From positions 30,207,519-30,271,518 of the forward strand of contig NW_026947485.1 of NCBI RefSeq assembly GCF_034190915.1: a stretch of DNA of 64,000 nucleotides. Reading direction: 5' to 3'. Of the stretch, positions 49,492 through 60,439 are shown piece after piece; within the stretch, counting starts at the first letter, position 1; the number at the start of each line of letters is the position of its first letter. This DNA comes from Cavia porcellus. Its lineage: Eukaryota; Chordata; Mammalia; Rodentia; Caviidae. The translations under genes and the position numbers were made by a program. The notes below the pieces were generated by a model. It did no database searches, was not told the DNA's origin, and saw only the letters and a list, made by a program, of their open reading frames with translations.

Positions 49492-50544
49492 ATGGGAAGA
49501 GGCAGCAACAAGAAAGTCTCCTCGGCCCCCAATTCTGAGAAACAGGCAATAGCAGACACCGCACCAATACACATAAGGCACCATATAGAGAGCCTCATAG
49601 ACCAATTCAGGAATGAAGTTATCAACGACCTGAAGCTAGAAGTATGCAGAATAGTTAGAGAAATGCTAAGCACCACCCAAGAAAAAACAGGTGATGGAAT
49701 GGAAGAACAGAAAAAAAGGGGAGAATTGTTTGATGGAGAAAACAGAGAAAGCATAGAATACGTGAAGCAGGTTCAAAGGGACTACCAAGATACTAAGAAG
49801 TCTATCGAAGACTGGCATAACAGCTTGAAAGAAACTAAGGACAGACTATCTGAACTGGAGGGCAGACTTGTAATATGGGAGAATGAAATGAAAAACTTCT
49901 TAAAAATAATAAAGAAACAAACAGCAATAATACAAAGACAAGAAGATGATAAGAGGATCCATAACTTAAGGATTAAGAACATAAAAGAAGAAGTAGGGAT
50001 GCAAACAAGTGAACTACAAAAGCTACTCACAGAAATAATCCAGGAGAATTTTCCTAATTTAGCAAAAGGTAAAGATACTCAGATGTATGAGGCATACAGG
50101 ACCCCAGCTACCTACAACCCAAACAGAGCAACACCCAGGCATATAATAATAAAAATTCCAGAAATTCAATACAAGAACAGAATATTAAAAGCTGTAAGAG
50201 ACAAGAAACAGACCACTTACAAGGGAACACCCATCAGAATTACAGCAGATTTCTCTGCACAAACCATCAAATCACGAAGAGCGTGGGGGGAAATAATTCA
50301 AGCATTGAAAGATAATAATCTCCAGCCAAGATTGAGATATCCTGCACAACTGTCCCTGGAAATTGATGGAAAAACAAGGTGCTTCCAGGATAAAGAGGAA
50401 CTGGGGGAATTTGCAACCACCAATTCAACTCTACAGAAAGTATTGCAGGATATTCTAAAAAAAGAAAAATACAAAGAACCCAGAAATAGTGGCGGGGAGG
50501 CCACAACAAATGGAGCAGAGAACAAAATGAAGAAGACAAACTGA
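49492..50544 (+). CDS. L1-type ORF1 protein (RNA-binding chaperone), intact
   Basis: The 350-residue frame is an L1 ORF1p, the trimeric RNA-binding and nucleic-acid-chaperone protein of LINE-1 ribonucleoprotein particles. Residues 1-35 are a polar N-terminus. About 36-150 are a charged, heptad-like coiled coil. About 155-250 match the RRM, with IHNLRIKNIKEEV and later ENFPNLAK and RATPRHIIIKIPEIQYKNRI. About 250-320 match the C-terminal domain, with YKGTPIRITADFS, SRRAWGEI and LQPRLRYPAQLS. The length is close to human (338) and mouse (about 357) ORF1p. The ATG has A at -3 and G at +4, a good Kozak context. There is no frameshift or stop. The usual downstream ORF2 is absent. The basic and aromatic RNA-contact positions appear kept, so the protein is probably functional if expressed. 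Confidence 0.95.
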   Translation: MGRGSNKKVSSAPNSEKQAIADTAPIHIRHHIESLIDQFRNEVINDLKLEVCRIVREMLSTTQEKTGDGMEEQKKRGELFDGENRESIEYVKQVQRDYQDTKKSIEDWHNSLKETKDRLSELEGRLVIWENEMKNFLKIIKKQTAIIQRQEDDKRIHNLRIKNIKEEVGMQTSELQKLLTEIIQENFPNLAKGKDTQMYEAYRTPATYNPNRATPRHIIIKIPEIQYKNRILKAVRDKKQTTYKGTPIRITADFSAQTIKSRRAWGEIIQALKDNNLQPRLRYPAQLSLEIDGKTRCFQDKEELGEFATTNSTLQKVLQDILKKEKYKEPRNSGGEATTNGAENKMKKTN

Positions 50545-51870
50545 CAGCTACTGACAGAAAAAGAGCTTAACAGAAATGAGGCAGAGAAGATTGGATGATA
50601 GGAACAGCTATTTTGGAGAAAATAACATCTTAATAGGTAATACTGATTTAGTATCATCTTGTTTTGAAGTCTCATCTAGCTTTTGTCCTTCTGTCTCCAA
50701 TGGTCTAAATAGGCTGTATCTTATTGGATTTTATTAGGTACTATAGTATAAGCAAAAACCTTTTAAAGACAAGGAGATTATACAGAAACCATTGTTCATT
50801 TTCTGTTAGTCGATTCTAAATACTCTGTAATGCTGTCATTCTCTTGAATGGTTTTACATTGTTTTGATATACTTAATGCTACAGTATACGAAGTTGTACT
50901 CAAGGATTTCAAAGAAAGAAACAATATGGTAACTACTTTTAGGTTAGGATTATCTGGTGGTGAAACACTATTCTGCTTAAATGGTTATGTTTTGATCTGC
51001 GCTGTTTCGTTGTTATGCCCTCTTTTATCTCAATCTCCACTCCATTATTTACTTTTTTATCTTTATCCTTTTAATTAAAGGAAAAAAATAGCAGGATATA
51101 TTATAGTAACCCATTTTGACTTTTCATTACCTTGATTCAAAGCCCTGTATTACTCTCACCATCTGGTTTTTAACTGATGTTCCCCTATTCTGTTTTGCTG
51201 GATAGTATCAGGTTCGAAAGTTTAGACATCAGCTGTGAAGATAATGAGATTCATTATGACGCCCATTCTTGTTGACTTTTAGCTACTTTTGAAGACCTAC
51301 AATGTCTCCAATGTTTTGGTTTTGTCGGTTTTATTCTTTACTGTTTTGTTCAATTGTATTATAACTAATGATATAGGCAATTCTATTAGAGATAGCGGGA
51401 GACATTATGGTAACCATTATTGATCACCTGTATTATGTTTTTACATTATCTATTATGTCCACCCTTTTGACTTGACCGATTCTGTTCTGTTATGTCACAT
51501 TTGGTTTTACTCTCTTCCAAAAAAGTAATAAGAACCGTGGGAGCAATGAAACCCAAAATGTGTAATAGTCATGGTACAAAAGAGAGGAAAAGAAAGTACT
51601 CTAAACTATATAACTGCATGTATATTTAAGTGTATAAGATAGAAAATGATATCACAGAGTTTTATTGGATCAATGAACAGAACTGTTTGCAGTATCATTG
51701 ATGGAATGTCCACTTTACAAGCTTTAATTTTGTGACTTGAACAATTATTTCTAAGATGACAATATGTAATCCATTAACTAGTGATTTCCTACTGTTCATT
51801 TTTTTTCTGTAAATCTGTATAACTTGTACCCTTTCCCTGCTTTTTTTTTCTTTTCTCCTTAAATAAAATT
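50545..51870 (+). repeat. 3' region of the half-L1, diverged tandem ~150-bp modules
   Basis: After the ORF1 stop the sequence is A+T-rich and non-coding. A motif like acattatggtaaccattattgat recurs in diverged form near 50925, 51102, 51255, 51406 and 51569, giving spacings of about 150-177 bp. Reverse-complement copies of the same modules appear at 16880-17300 and 30967-31790. The 3' terminus, ending in a ccttaaataaaatt-type sequence before the A tail, is also shared. The region lacks the ORF2 coding block. Confidence 0.7.
51862..51867 (+). terminator. Polyadenylation signal AATAAA of the half-L1
   Basis: AATAAA lies four bases before the 17-A tail of the insertion, as expected for a transcript cleaved at the element's own signal. 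Confidence 0.8.
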
Positions 51871-51887
51871 AAAAAAAAAAAAAAAAA

Positions 51888-51904
51888 GAAAGGTAATTAA
51901 GTCA
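51888..51904 (+). repeat. Right target-site duplication of the half-L1
   Basis: Perfect 17-bp copy of 48400-48416, directly after the A tail. The LTR sequence resumes at 51905. Confidence 0.95.
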
Positions 51905-52179
51905 TGAAAGTTTATCTTTGGAGGCAACTAACGTTCTCACAGTACTCATTAATTTTGAAGACAGTTTTGAAGCCACCTCATGTGCTTCGTCTCTTTTATA
52001 TGTTTCTTTTCCCATTTCTCCGCCATGTTATGATCATGTGGTTTACCAGATGTTGAACACATAGAGCTGACCAATCTTGAACTTTCAGTCTAAAACTAAG
52101 AACTAAACAAATTTCTTTCCTTTATAAAGCACCTTTTGTTATAGCAACAGAAAGTAAAGTGAGATAGCCTATATCCATC

Positions 52180-52570
52180 TGCTCATTCATTCAGGAAGTA
52201 CTTATAAATATTTTTGAATGGGTGTTAATGGATTAGGGATACAAAAGTGAAATAAACTACATTAACAGTGTTTCAGTATCACAGAGTAGACAATTTAGTA
52301 GGAGACAGCTTAAGTGAGCGGACAACTGCAATGTAATGTGATAAATGTTCAGAATAAGTTAATTACACTAAGTAGTACAAACACTATAAATGCTATGTTA
52401 AATTATGAGCACCAAATATGCACACTATATTAACCTATGCTTGAAAAATTAGGACAGACTTCTCAGAAGAGATGACATTTTAGTTGAAGTGAGAACAGCA
52501 GGTAGTGGGGCAAGACAGTAGCAGAGATGTCTAAGAATAGGAAACAGCATGTTAGAAGTTCTAGAGAAAA
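52180..52570 (-). repeat. L2 LINE 3' region
   Basis: attcattcaggaagtacttataaatatttttgaatggg, ggatacaaaagtgaaataaac and aggacagacttctcagaagagatgac follow antisense L2 in order. Confidence 0.65.
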
Positions 52571-54210
52571 GAAAAAACAGAGTAAAGGAGTGGAAAACAG
52601 ACATGCATAATGGCTGCGTCAAAATTTTGATGACAGATGTATTTGTGCATATACATACATAGGAGCAGACATATTTGTCTACCAGTGATAAACAATAAGG
52701 AGCCAAAGAATCCTGAATATGAAGGGGGCATTATGCATTTTGCATTAGTGGAACAACACTGTTGATGAAGTGTAGAGATGCTTTGGAAAGGTCCAGAGTG
52801 AAAGTTGGGGAGGTCTCTTAGGAGGTACTAATCAAATCTTTATCCAGTGACCTGGAGAGATGAAGCCTGCAACTTGAGAGATCATGATATGCAAGGCAAA
52901 ATCTCTGCCCTTAAGGAACTGATCATCTACCAGGGACAATATGCATATTAGACCATCAGAAACTTTCAGTTCACTTAGCAAAGATCCCATAGGCCAACTA
53001 CCATACTTGCTAAAGTGCCAGGTCCAGCTGAGTAACACAAGAGGCTTCCTTCCTTGCACAATGGGCTTGCTTCTTCAAGAAAGAGAAAGCCTTGACCATA
53101 CGGAAATGGAAATGGTGACGACAGCTTACTCCAGCACTTGTCAGGGTCAGACAAGTTCAGGAGAGTGGCAGTGCCACCCCAACACTCCTTCCTATCACCC
53201 ACTGTCCTGATCTAACCTTCTAACTACACTGTCTACATGCAACTGCACCTATCAAGGGCTGGTCTTGGCTTGACCTCACTCTCTGCCTTTGCTTTGTTGA
53301 ACTGTCACTTCACAGTGGTGGTTTTTAGAAGACATTACTTCTCATTCTCAACACTAATTCAGTCAAACTTTTAGTCTCTTTTCCTCAAAGCTCTGAGTAA
53401 GAAAACAAAAATCAAACCAAAATTTCTAACTATCTAATGTGCTCCATACAGCTACATTATATCTAAATCTTTACTAGAACGACCATGAGGAAGAGATACA
53501 CTGTTCGAAAGACAGAGGAAACGCTGAAAATGGTAAACTGCTTTATCTTCTTTTATGTAGCTAAGCTTCAAACCCAGTTCTGACTTCAACTCCAGCCTCA
53601 TGCTAATATGTCATTTAAGTACTCAGAAAGAAAAACAAGTCATGTGAAAATGTACTTTCTCAAGCTGGAAAGTCGTGTGTTGGCTGGGGAAGATTGGTTA
53701 TGAGACTACATTAAGAGCAAGAGTTGCTGTGATTGGCTCCCACTTCAGCGTTAGGAGGGTGACGTGATAAGCATTCACAGCAGTCAGACTCCGAATCCTG
53801 AATGTGCCTCTTTTCCTGGCTAGTGGCACACAGTACGACCTCCAGATGCTGGGTTGCAGCAGCAAGTGCAGCGTCTCGTCAGGCATCACTCATGAGGGAG
53901 AAACAGCCACCACTCTGCATCATCAGGGAGGAGCATTCGTACTTGGAAATTAAACCTGACTGCTAGGTTTTCATTTCTGATTTGGCAGTACATTTAATCT
54001 TATCACTGTGGCCCTCACACCACCAGATGCTGGACTTCTGTGACATGGACAGATCCTCGCCAGATTTCTAAAACCACAAGTTCTAGCCCAGCCGTTTTAG
54101 TGGCCACAAGTTTGTGGCTGATGGGGTGGAGCTGGGTCCCTCTATCCAAATGTACAGTGTTATTATTCTGAGGCTTGGTGTAAAATGCTGCCATGGCTCT
54201 GAGTCATAAG

Positions 54211-54321
54211 CAGGGTGACCATATAATGCATTATCCAAACCACAAGGATATCTCTGAGAGCAGAAGGATGGCACTAATAATCACATCAAGACAACTAAAT
54301 AGGTAAACCAGGCCACCCTAG
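54211..54321. mobile_element. Short hAT-like non-autonomous DNA transposon
   Basis: The ends are cagggtgacc (54211) and ggccaccctag (to 54321), an imperfect terminal inverted repeat. The adjoining 8-mers gtcataag and ggcaaaag match at six of eight positions, compatible with an aged hAT target duplication. It is about 111 bp and non-coding. Confidence 0.4.
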
Positions 54322-54624
54322 GGCAAAAGGAACCTTATGATCCCTTTGGAGCCTTTTTACTCTGTAGTTTAAAGCCTATATTATATCACATCTAAGGCCT
54401 TCTTGGGTTTGGCCCCCGGGCTTACAACCTTATCCAGGTAAAAAACAGCAAAAAGTCGCTTCTGAAGATGAACCTAAGGAAAAATTAACCAAGGGAAGAA
54501 AACTACAAAAGTATTCTCTAAAATGTACTAATATTAGAGTGAAATGGGCTGCAGTGGAGACACTGCTTTCGTTACTCATCCTAGGCCTCGGGCTTGGAGT
54601 GTATTCTCACCCAAACAGGAAAAA

Positions 54625-54628
54625 AAGA

Positions 54629-54660
<32 letters not shown>

Positions 54661-54682
54661 CAGAGAGAGAGAGAGAAAGAGA
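54625..54682 (+). repeat. (GA)n microsatellite
   Basis: GA run with two ACAG interruptions. Confidence 0.97.
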
Positions 54683-56014
54683 ATGTAGGGCAGACAGAAG
54701 AATCTTAACCATCTGGGCATCAACTGCCAGTCCCTGGCACAGGTGGCTCAGTGATCACCTTTCTTTTGAATCCATCCCTGCTCCTTTCCCTCCTGAGTCC
54801 CAGGTTCCTCTCAGAGCGTGGGGTGCTCCTAGTATCTGGCAGAGAGGTATGCTGAATAAGCTACTACTCTGACTGTGCTTGTCAGGAGCATTCTTTGGTG
54901 CGGGGAATCCAGCTGACAGGGCAGGTATCACTAAAATAACCACTTAGCATATTGTGCAAGTGCTGTTTTTCAAGTTTACAAACATAATGGCCTTTATAAA
55001 TTTTAGATTTATAAAAAGAATAATTCTCATGGAGACAGGCTAGGGTTTGAAGACCTCATCTTTTGTCACTAGTCCAGGGCTTGCTGCTGAGTAGTCATGA
55101 AGTGCTCTCAACTCAATAGAACCAAATTAAGTATTCCTGAAACCACCAGTCCTGAAGATGGGAGCAGGCGGCTCCCCTGAGGCGAAGGGGCCAAAGCTCT
55201 CCGAGAGAAGCCACATAACTTATTCTGCTCTTTACTCTAGTTTTTTGCTGCATCAGGTTAGAAACTGATTTGATTTGCTGCCCCAAGTGGGCTTCACACC
55301 TTCCCTGCTATTCGCCAGTGTGTCTTTTTCCATTACCCATGTTTAAAAACAGACCCTTTAATTTATGGGCATTTAGAGCTGCAAGCTCTAGGCTCACCAC
55401 AGACTCAGGCCCCTAAATGGTAACAGCTGAACCAGCTTGTCAGGAGGGGTGAGGCCCCCTCCCCGTTCCTGGAGAAACAGGCAGCAGGGACAGGCGCCCA
55501 GCGCAAGCTCCAGGCCTGTCTCAGGGGCTGCTCTGAAAAGGGCTCTCTTGGGAGTAGAGCAGCTGTTGCTTCCACCAGGAAGAAGGAAATCATTTTTATT
55601 TGTGTCTGAACATTAGGAAAAAGTGGCTCCTCAATGCTGGCGGCTGGCCTGCTTTTGATCTGGAACTGGAGATAAAATAATGATAAGGGGAGTTCTTTAT
55701 TTGTAGGCTATGTTCTCTTTTAGTTATTAAAATGTATTTTCTTTTGTGAAATGATGGTTGACAGTAGGTGGTTTTTTTTTCACTCTTTAATTGGCAAATA
55801 AAGAGCATCAGTATATTAATCAAATTCTTGGTAAAATTTTACTGACTAATGAAATGCCGAAGTCTGGGAAACTCGTCTGTATACCAGGGGCTCTGAAGAG
55901 CAGAGACATGGGAACATGGGTAGAGAACAGGGAGAGAGCACGCTCATCTGAGACTCCAATCTGTCTGGTGCAACATAAACACTAAGTTAATAAGTAAGGG
56001 GAAGGCAACAAAAA

Positions 56015-56180
56015 TGTCTTCAGCACTTGGTTTATGCCAAGCTCTGTTCCTATATTATCTCGGTCAAACATCGTAGCTACCCTGCACAAATAGCTAAGGA
56101 AACAGAGGCGCAGTGATAGTGAACTCATCCAAGGTAACACTAGTAGTGAGGAAGGCTGGGCTTGAGCCTCATGCACGAGT
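56015..56180 (-). repeat. MIR SINE
   Basis: cagcacttggtttatgccaagctctgttcc, gctaaggaaacagaggcgcagtg and aactcatccaaggtaacactagtag are reversed MIR. Confidence 0.75.
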
Positions 56181-56498
56181 GAGAAGCCGGGAACCAGGCG
56201 TGTAGGCCTTTCAATGAACAACCCCAACAGAGCTTCTGAATCAATCAGCAAATTGCAGAGTGGACTTCTTGCCAAACTGAGCTTATGGAATTATAAAACC
56301 TAGGTTATCACAAAGGCATTACAATGGAATTTTGTTTATTCTCTGTATTTTATAAATGTTGAGTTAAAAATCTGGTCTCAGGAAATGAAAAGGTACTGGA
56401 AGTACCTTCATTAAGAATAGGTTCAAGTTTGAAGTAAAACAATTGCCCATCCCCTGCAAAGCAACATTATTCAATCTAAAACCAGCATCGCCCTTTTC

Positions 56499-56604
56499 TT
56501 TTTTTTTTTTTTTTTTTTGGTCTTTTTATCAGTACTGGGGATCGAACTCATGACTGCCTGCTTGCGAGGCAGGCGCTTATGCCGCTGAGCTAAATCTCCA
56601 GCCC
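56499..56604 (-). mobile_element. ID-type SINE
   Basis: T tract, cagtactggggatcgaactcatgac (B-box complement), gcaggcgcttatgccgctgagctaaatctccagcc. Flanked by catcgcccttttct and catcgccttttct. Low divergence, apparently young. Confidence 0.95.
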
Positions 56605-57044
56605 CATCGCCTTTTCTATAAGATCGTTGGGAATTTTTGGCCTATCACCACCTCCCAAAAATGTTAGAGAAGGCTAAAACATTTATTTGTTAAAACTAAA
56701 AACCATATTGTTGCTCCTTTTCAAAATGGCACAAATCAAACCATGTGTATATTCTTAAGGGTCATATAACATTCAATTCAATCTAGCTTCCTGTCCATTT
56801 AGTTAATAAATGCAAGAGATGACTTCTTCTCTATCATCTTTTCATTCTGCCTATTCCAACTTCTGGACACAAGGCAAGCATTTATCCTAGATGTGTCTCA
56901 ACAACTCATTAACATATGCAAATGAAGAACCAGGTAGGAGTGTATTTAACTGTAATGAATAATGGTTACATTTGGTATCTCATGTGGAATATCTCTGCCT
57001 TCACAACTCTATTAAGCCTAAATGAATACTGTTACACAACCATT

Positions 57045-57190
57045 TGCCCATTCAACGAATAGGTACTGAGTGTTGTTAAATGCCAGTCATTGTTCAGGGT
57101 GATGGGAAACAGATGTGAATTAAAAATACAGATAAAGATCAACACTATGGCAGACTTTCTTTTAGTTGGGAAGAAAATGATAACAGCCAA
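57045..57190 (-). repeat. L2 LINE 3' end
   Basis: attcaacgaataggtactgagtgttgttaaatgccag and tgggaaacagatgtgaatt follow antisense L2. Confidence 0.55.
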
Positions 57191-57194
57191 TAAA

Positions 57195-60100
57195 AGCTTT
57201 ACATGGAAAATTTAAACTTAAAAATAAAAAATTTCACATTTGGATAAAGAAACCCTATGAGTTTCTTAAATTGATCTATTTAAGAAAAAAACTTTGCAAA
57301 AAGAGTCAACACGATACATCCTATATCTAACAGAAAAGCATGATCATGTGGACATCTTTCATTAATATCTACATTCTGACATACTGTCCTTGCATTTTTT
57401 TCACTTCCAAGGGTTGCAGTGATTCTAGGGACTCTGCCAAGTCCCTGTTCAGGGATGGCCCAGGAGGAAAATGGTTTCCAGCATAGCATTATCTAGATAT
57501 TTTGCCAAGTCAAAGTTACTTCTTGAAAAACTCAACAATTCACTTTTATGCTATACCATAAAATAATATGGCAATGTTTTACTCAGAACACTCTGGTAGA
57601 AGCTTATGAAATATCTTAAGAATGAAAGGGTGAGGATGAGACAATGGAATCAAGAGCATCTAACACATCACACTTCATTTGTTGTAAAGAATTGATAACA
57701 GATGAAAGTAAGTCCTTTAGAAATCCCCTCCTGAATAATCAGCTCTCAAACACATGCACAGAACATACTGGAATCACATGAGAAGTTACTACAAAGGCAA
57801 CTGCTAACTTTCATTATCCTATACAGACGTATGCTAGATAAAAACAGCTGCAGGACCCACAAAGACTTAAGTAGTGAATAAAAGCTTACAGTAGGGAAGT
57901 CTATGGAATTCGTAGAAAATGAAGTATTACATAAAATGAGAATTTTAAATTTTTGAGGTAAATGACATGTATCAAAATCAAATTTCCACTTATGTTTAGA
58001 CCTTTCTTATATTTTCCTTCCTTTTCTGGTGTTTTTGGACTCCGTATTCCAGGCTGGCCTTGAACTCACGCTTCCATTTCAGACTCCCACGTGCTAGGAC
58101 TGTAGGCATGTGCCATCACATCGAGCTTTTTTTTTTTTTTTTTTTTCTTTACATTTTCTAAGCTAGTTATTTTTGAAAGTTTTTATAAAAGAAAGCAATG
58201 CTACTTTTGTTATTTTCATTTGAAATCATCAGAACCAAATTTACTGGCAAGCTGAAGAAGTATGTAGTCAGTACTCAGGTAATGATTCTTCTAGGCAGAT
58301 AGAAAATAATGGGAATGAAACAGAAGGCTGAGACTAAGTTGGGTGCTTGTATTACTGGCAGAAGGACAGACCCATGGGTTTATTAAAGCATCCTTACTTT
58401 AGAAATTCAAAAACTGGCAATGGTTAGTAATACAGCTGGACTTCATTACAAGAGTGTAGAAGCATGTGAGCTGATAAGATTCAGAGTACAAGCACTAGGA
58501 TGCTACAAGCAACATCCCTCTCACTGTAGATCTGAGCAGACATGAAGGAGTGCGAGCCCTTCGAAGGGCTGGTGTGGGGTGGGGCGTGTTTTTAAAGAAC
58601 TAAAAGGAATATTCAGTTTAAATATACAGATACAAAAGGCAGCCTTAGCTCTGACTGTAGTGCAGAGAAATTTTATAGGCTTGTGGAAGGCGGGCATGGA
58701 ATACAAACAAATCAATGTGGACAGGGGTAAGAGATAAACAGTTTTAAATGTCTTGTACAACTAAAATGTTTCTGCAGCCAGGTTCACTGCCAAATGGAGA
58801 GACTTGGAAAATTTCAGGATGGCTATTACAATTATAAAGCTTTCTGAAACCACACAAACTAGAGCAATGATTTCTTCAGAAAACCAACAGTCTTGTACAG
58901 GTAAACCTCCAAAGTAAGTGTGCCTTGTTAGGGATACCTCTGCAGAAGTAAGGCATGTTGATCCTTCTGAGTTTTGGCCTCATGCCTTTTGGAAGGAACT
59001 AAGGAAGATCTTGTAAACTTTGCTTTATCTATTTGGTTAGACTGAGACTTGTACAACTAAAAAAGTGCATGAGTTACTATGAACCTTTCTACTATTTATA
59101 ATGTAAAGTACAGGTCACTGGTTACCATCTTGATTTTAAAATAGTTTTCATTTATCTTTGTGTTGGTTTAAAATTTAAACTTTAAATAATGTCTCTCTGT
59201 CTTTTGGTTTAGGGAAAGAGGATAATAAAAATTTTAATTTCTATTTTGGTCACCAACAAAAGTATTTCATAAACATTTACTAGGAAGATTGTTAAGGTTG
59301 ACCTAACTGCCCCCAGGATGAAAAGGAACAAGCCTTCTCCTGATATATTCAGATGAATATATTCATCATTTCCATTCTTGTGTTATGACTCATACCAATA
59401 AGGGTACAGCTGTCATTAAAAATAACCACAGTTCACAGCATCTCCTGAATTAAGACTACCTATTCTTGGCAAAGCTTGGTGGCTATACATGAAGTGCATT
59501 TACATCGACTTAGTATAAACATCTCCTAGTCCTTTGAGTGGGTTAAGGCTTTTGGGTTATGGCTTTTAAGAGAACCACCCTAGGTCCTCCTCTCCTTTCA
59601 ATCTTGTCTCTACTGACAGCATCTGTAGTTATTTGATCCCGTAAAAGAAGTCACTATTGGTTTTTTGTGGACCTTATCAAAGTGAAGACTCTTCAGAAAC
59701 TGGTATGGGATAGCAGGGCGCTGGGCAGGATGTTCATGATGGCCATTTCTACCTAGGCATCTACACAGTGAATGTTCACAGACAGTAAACATGGCATGCA
59801 GGAGGCTGGACGCTGAGCAGATGATGGGGAGGAGAGAAGGCATTTTGTGGAAAGACCTGCCCCACCCCTGCCACTCACAGTTCTGCACCTCTCAGCCCCA
59901 AGTGCTTCTGAGACTATGAAGCAGAGGCCTAGATGAGTATGGATGTGGGGAGACATTACAAGGGTTACTGGCACTGTCCTGTGGAGCTTTTGGTATGGCC
60001 GTATTTTAGATTATTGTCCCATATAGAAAATGGGCGTCTGTACTTAAAGACTCTGGGATAGGTAGGAATCTAAGCTTTATCACAGGGAACTTGCAGTGGG

Positions 60101-60280
60101 GCAGAAGATTCCTGTTCTTTCTGTACATGGGAGGCTCTGCTTTTCCAAGAATACAACAAAAGGACTCAAACATTTAGAGTGAAGACCTTGGGCTGGTTCT
60201 CTTTCAAATTTAAAAGTCCTAGAATTAGTATGGCCCATGTGTGTAAGAGTTTATTTTAATATGTTAAAAAAGTAAACATA
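57195..60280. other. Intronic sequence with one B1
   Basis: Outside the truncated B1 at 58.0 kb nothing was recognised. Confidence 0.45.
58039..58126 (-). mobile_element. B1 SINE, truncated at its 3' end
   Basis: aggctggccttgaactcacgc, gtgctaggactgtaggcatgtgccatcac is B1 in reverse. The usual gagacagggtctc end is missing. A 20-base T tract follows at 58127. Confidence 0.75.
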
Positions 60281-60281
60281 A

Positions 60282-60436
60282 GCCGGGTTTGGTGGTGCAT
60301 GCCTGTAATCCCATTACTCAGGAGGTTGAGGCAGGAGAATTGTTGCAATTTCAAGACCAACCTGATCTACAAAGTGAGCTCAAGGCCATCCTGAACTGCA
60401 TAGTGAGACCCTGTCCCAAAAAAAGACAAAAAAAGA
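60282..60436 (+). mobile_element. B1 SINE with internal 29-bp duplication
   Basis: gccgggtttggtggtgcatgcctgtaatccc, tandem aagaccaacctgatctacaaag / aaggccatcctgaactgcatag units, gaccctgtccc, A tail. Confidence 0.93.
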
Positions 60437-60439
60437 GAC

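Larger units (their letters stand above)
48417..51887 (+). mobile_element. Half-L1 (HAL1-like) ORF1-only LINE insertion
   Basis: The 3471-bp insert is bounded by a perfect 17-bp direct repeat, gaaaggtaattaagtca, at 48400-48416 and 51888-51904. It ends in AATAAA (51862-51867) and 17 A residues (51871-51887), which are hallmarks of target-primed reverse transcription. In order it has a 340-bp leader, a GC- and CpG-rich 5' UTR starting near 48757 with an acatggcgga YY1-like motif, an intact ORF1 (49492-50544) and a 1.3-kb A+T-rich 3' region. No endonuclease or reverse-transcriptase frame exists: the longest frame after ORF1 is about 76 codons. Half-L1 elements are known in mammals and must use L1 ORF2p in trans. 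The intact ORF1, the tail and the perfect duplication suggest a fairly recent insertion. The element is antisense to JAZF1 and sits in a MaLR-like LTR. The alternative is an internally deleted full L1; other genomic copies would decide. Confidence 0.88.
48293..52170 (+). mobile_element. MaLR-like LTR interrupted by the half-L1
   Basis: The left piece (48293-48416) has the TG start and the ggtttggatgtggtttgtcc type opening of ERVL-MaLR LTRs. The right piece (51905-52170) continues with an accagatgttgaacac block, an AATTTCTTTCCTTTATAAAG element and ttatagcaacagaaagtaaa near its end. Together the pieces are about 390 bp, a normal MaLR LTR size. The exact subfamily is not determined. Confidence 0.65.
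52575..56010. other. Intronic sequence with few repeats
   Basis: Apart from the (GA)n tract and the small hAT-like piece, no element, exon or RNA gene recognised. Confidence 0.4.
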
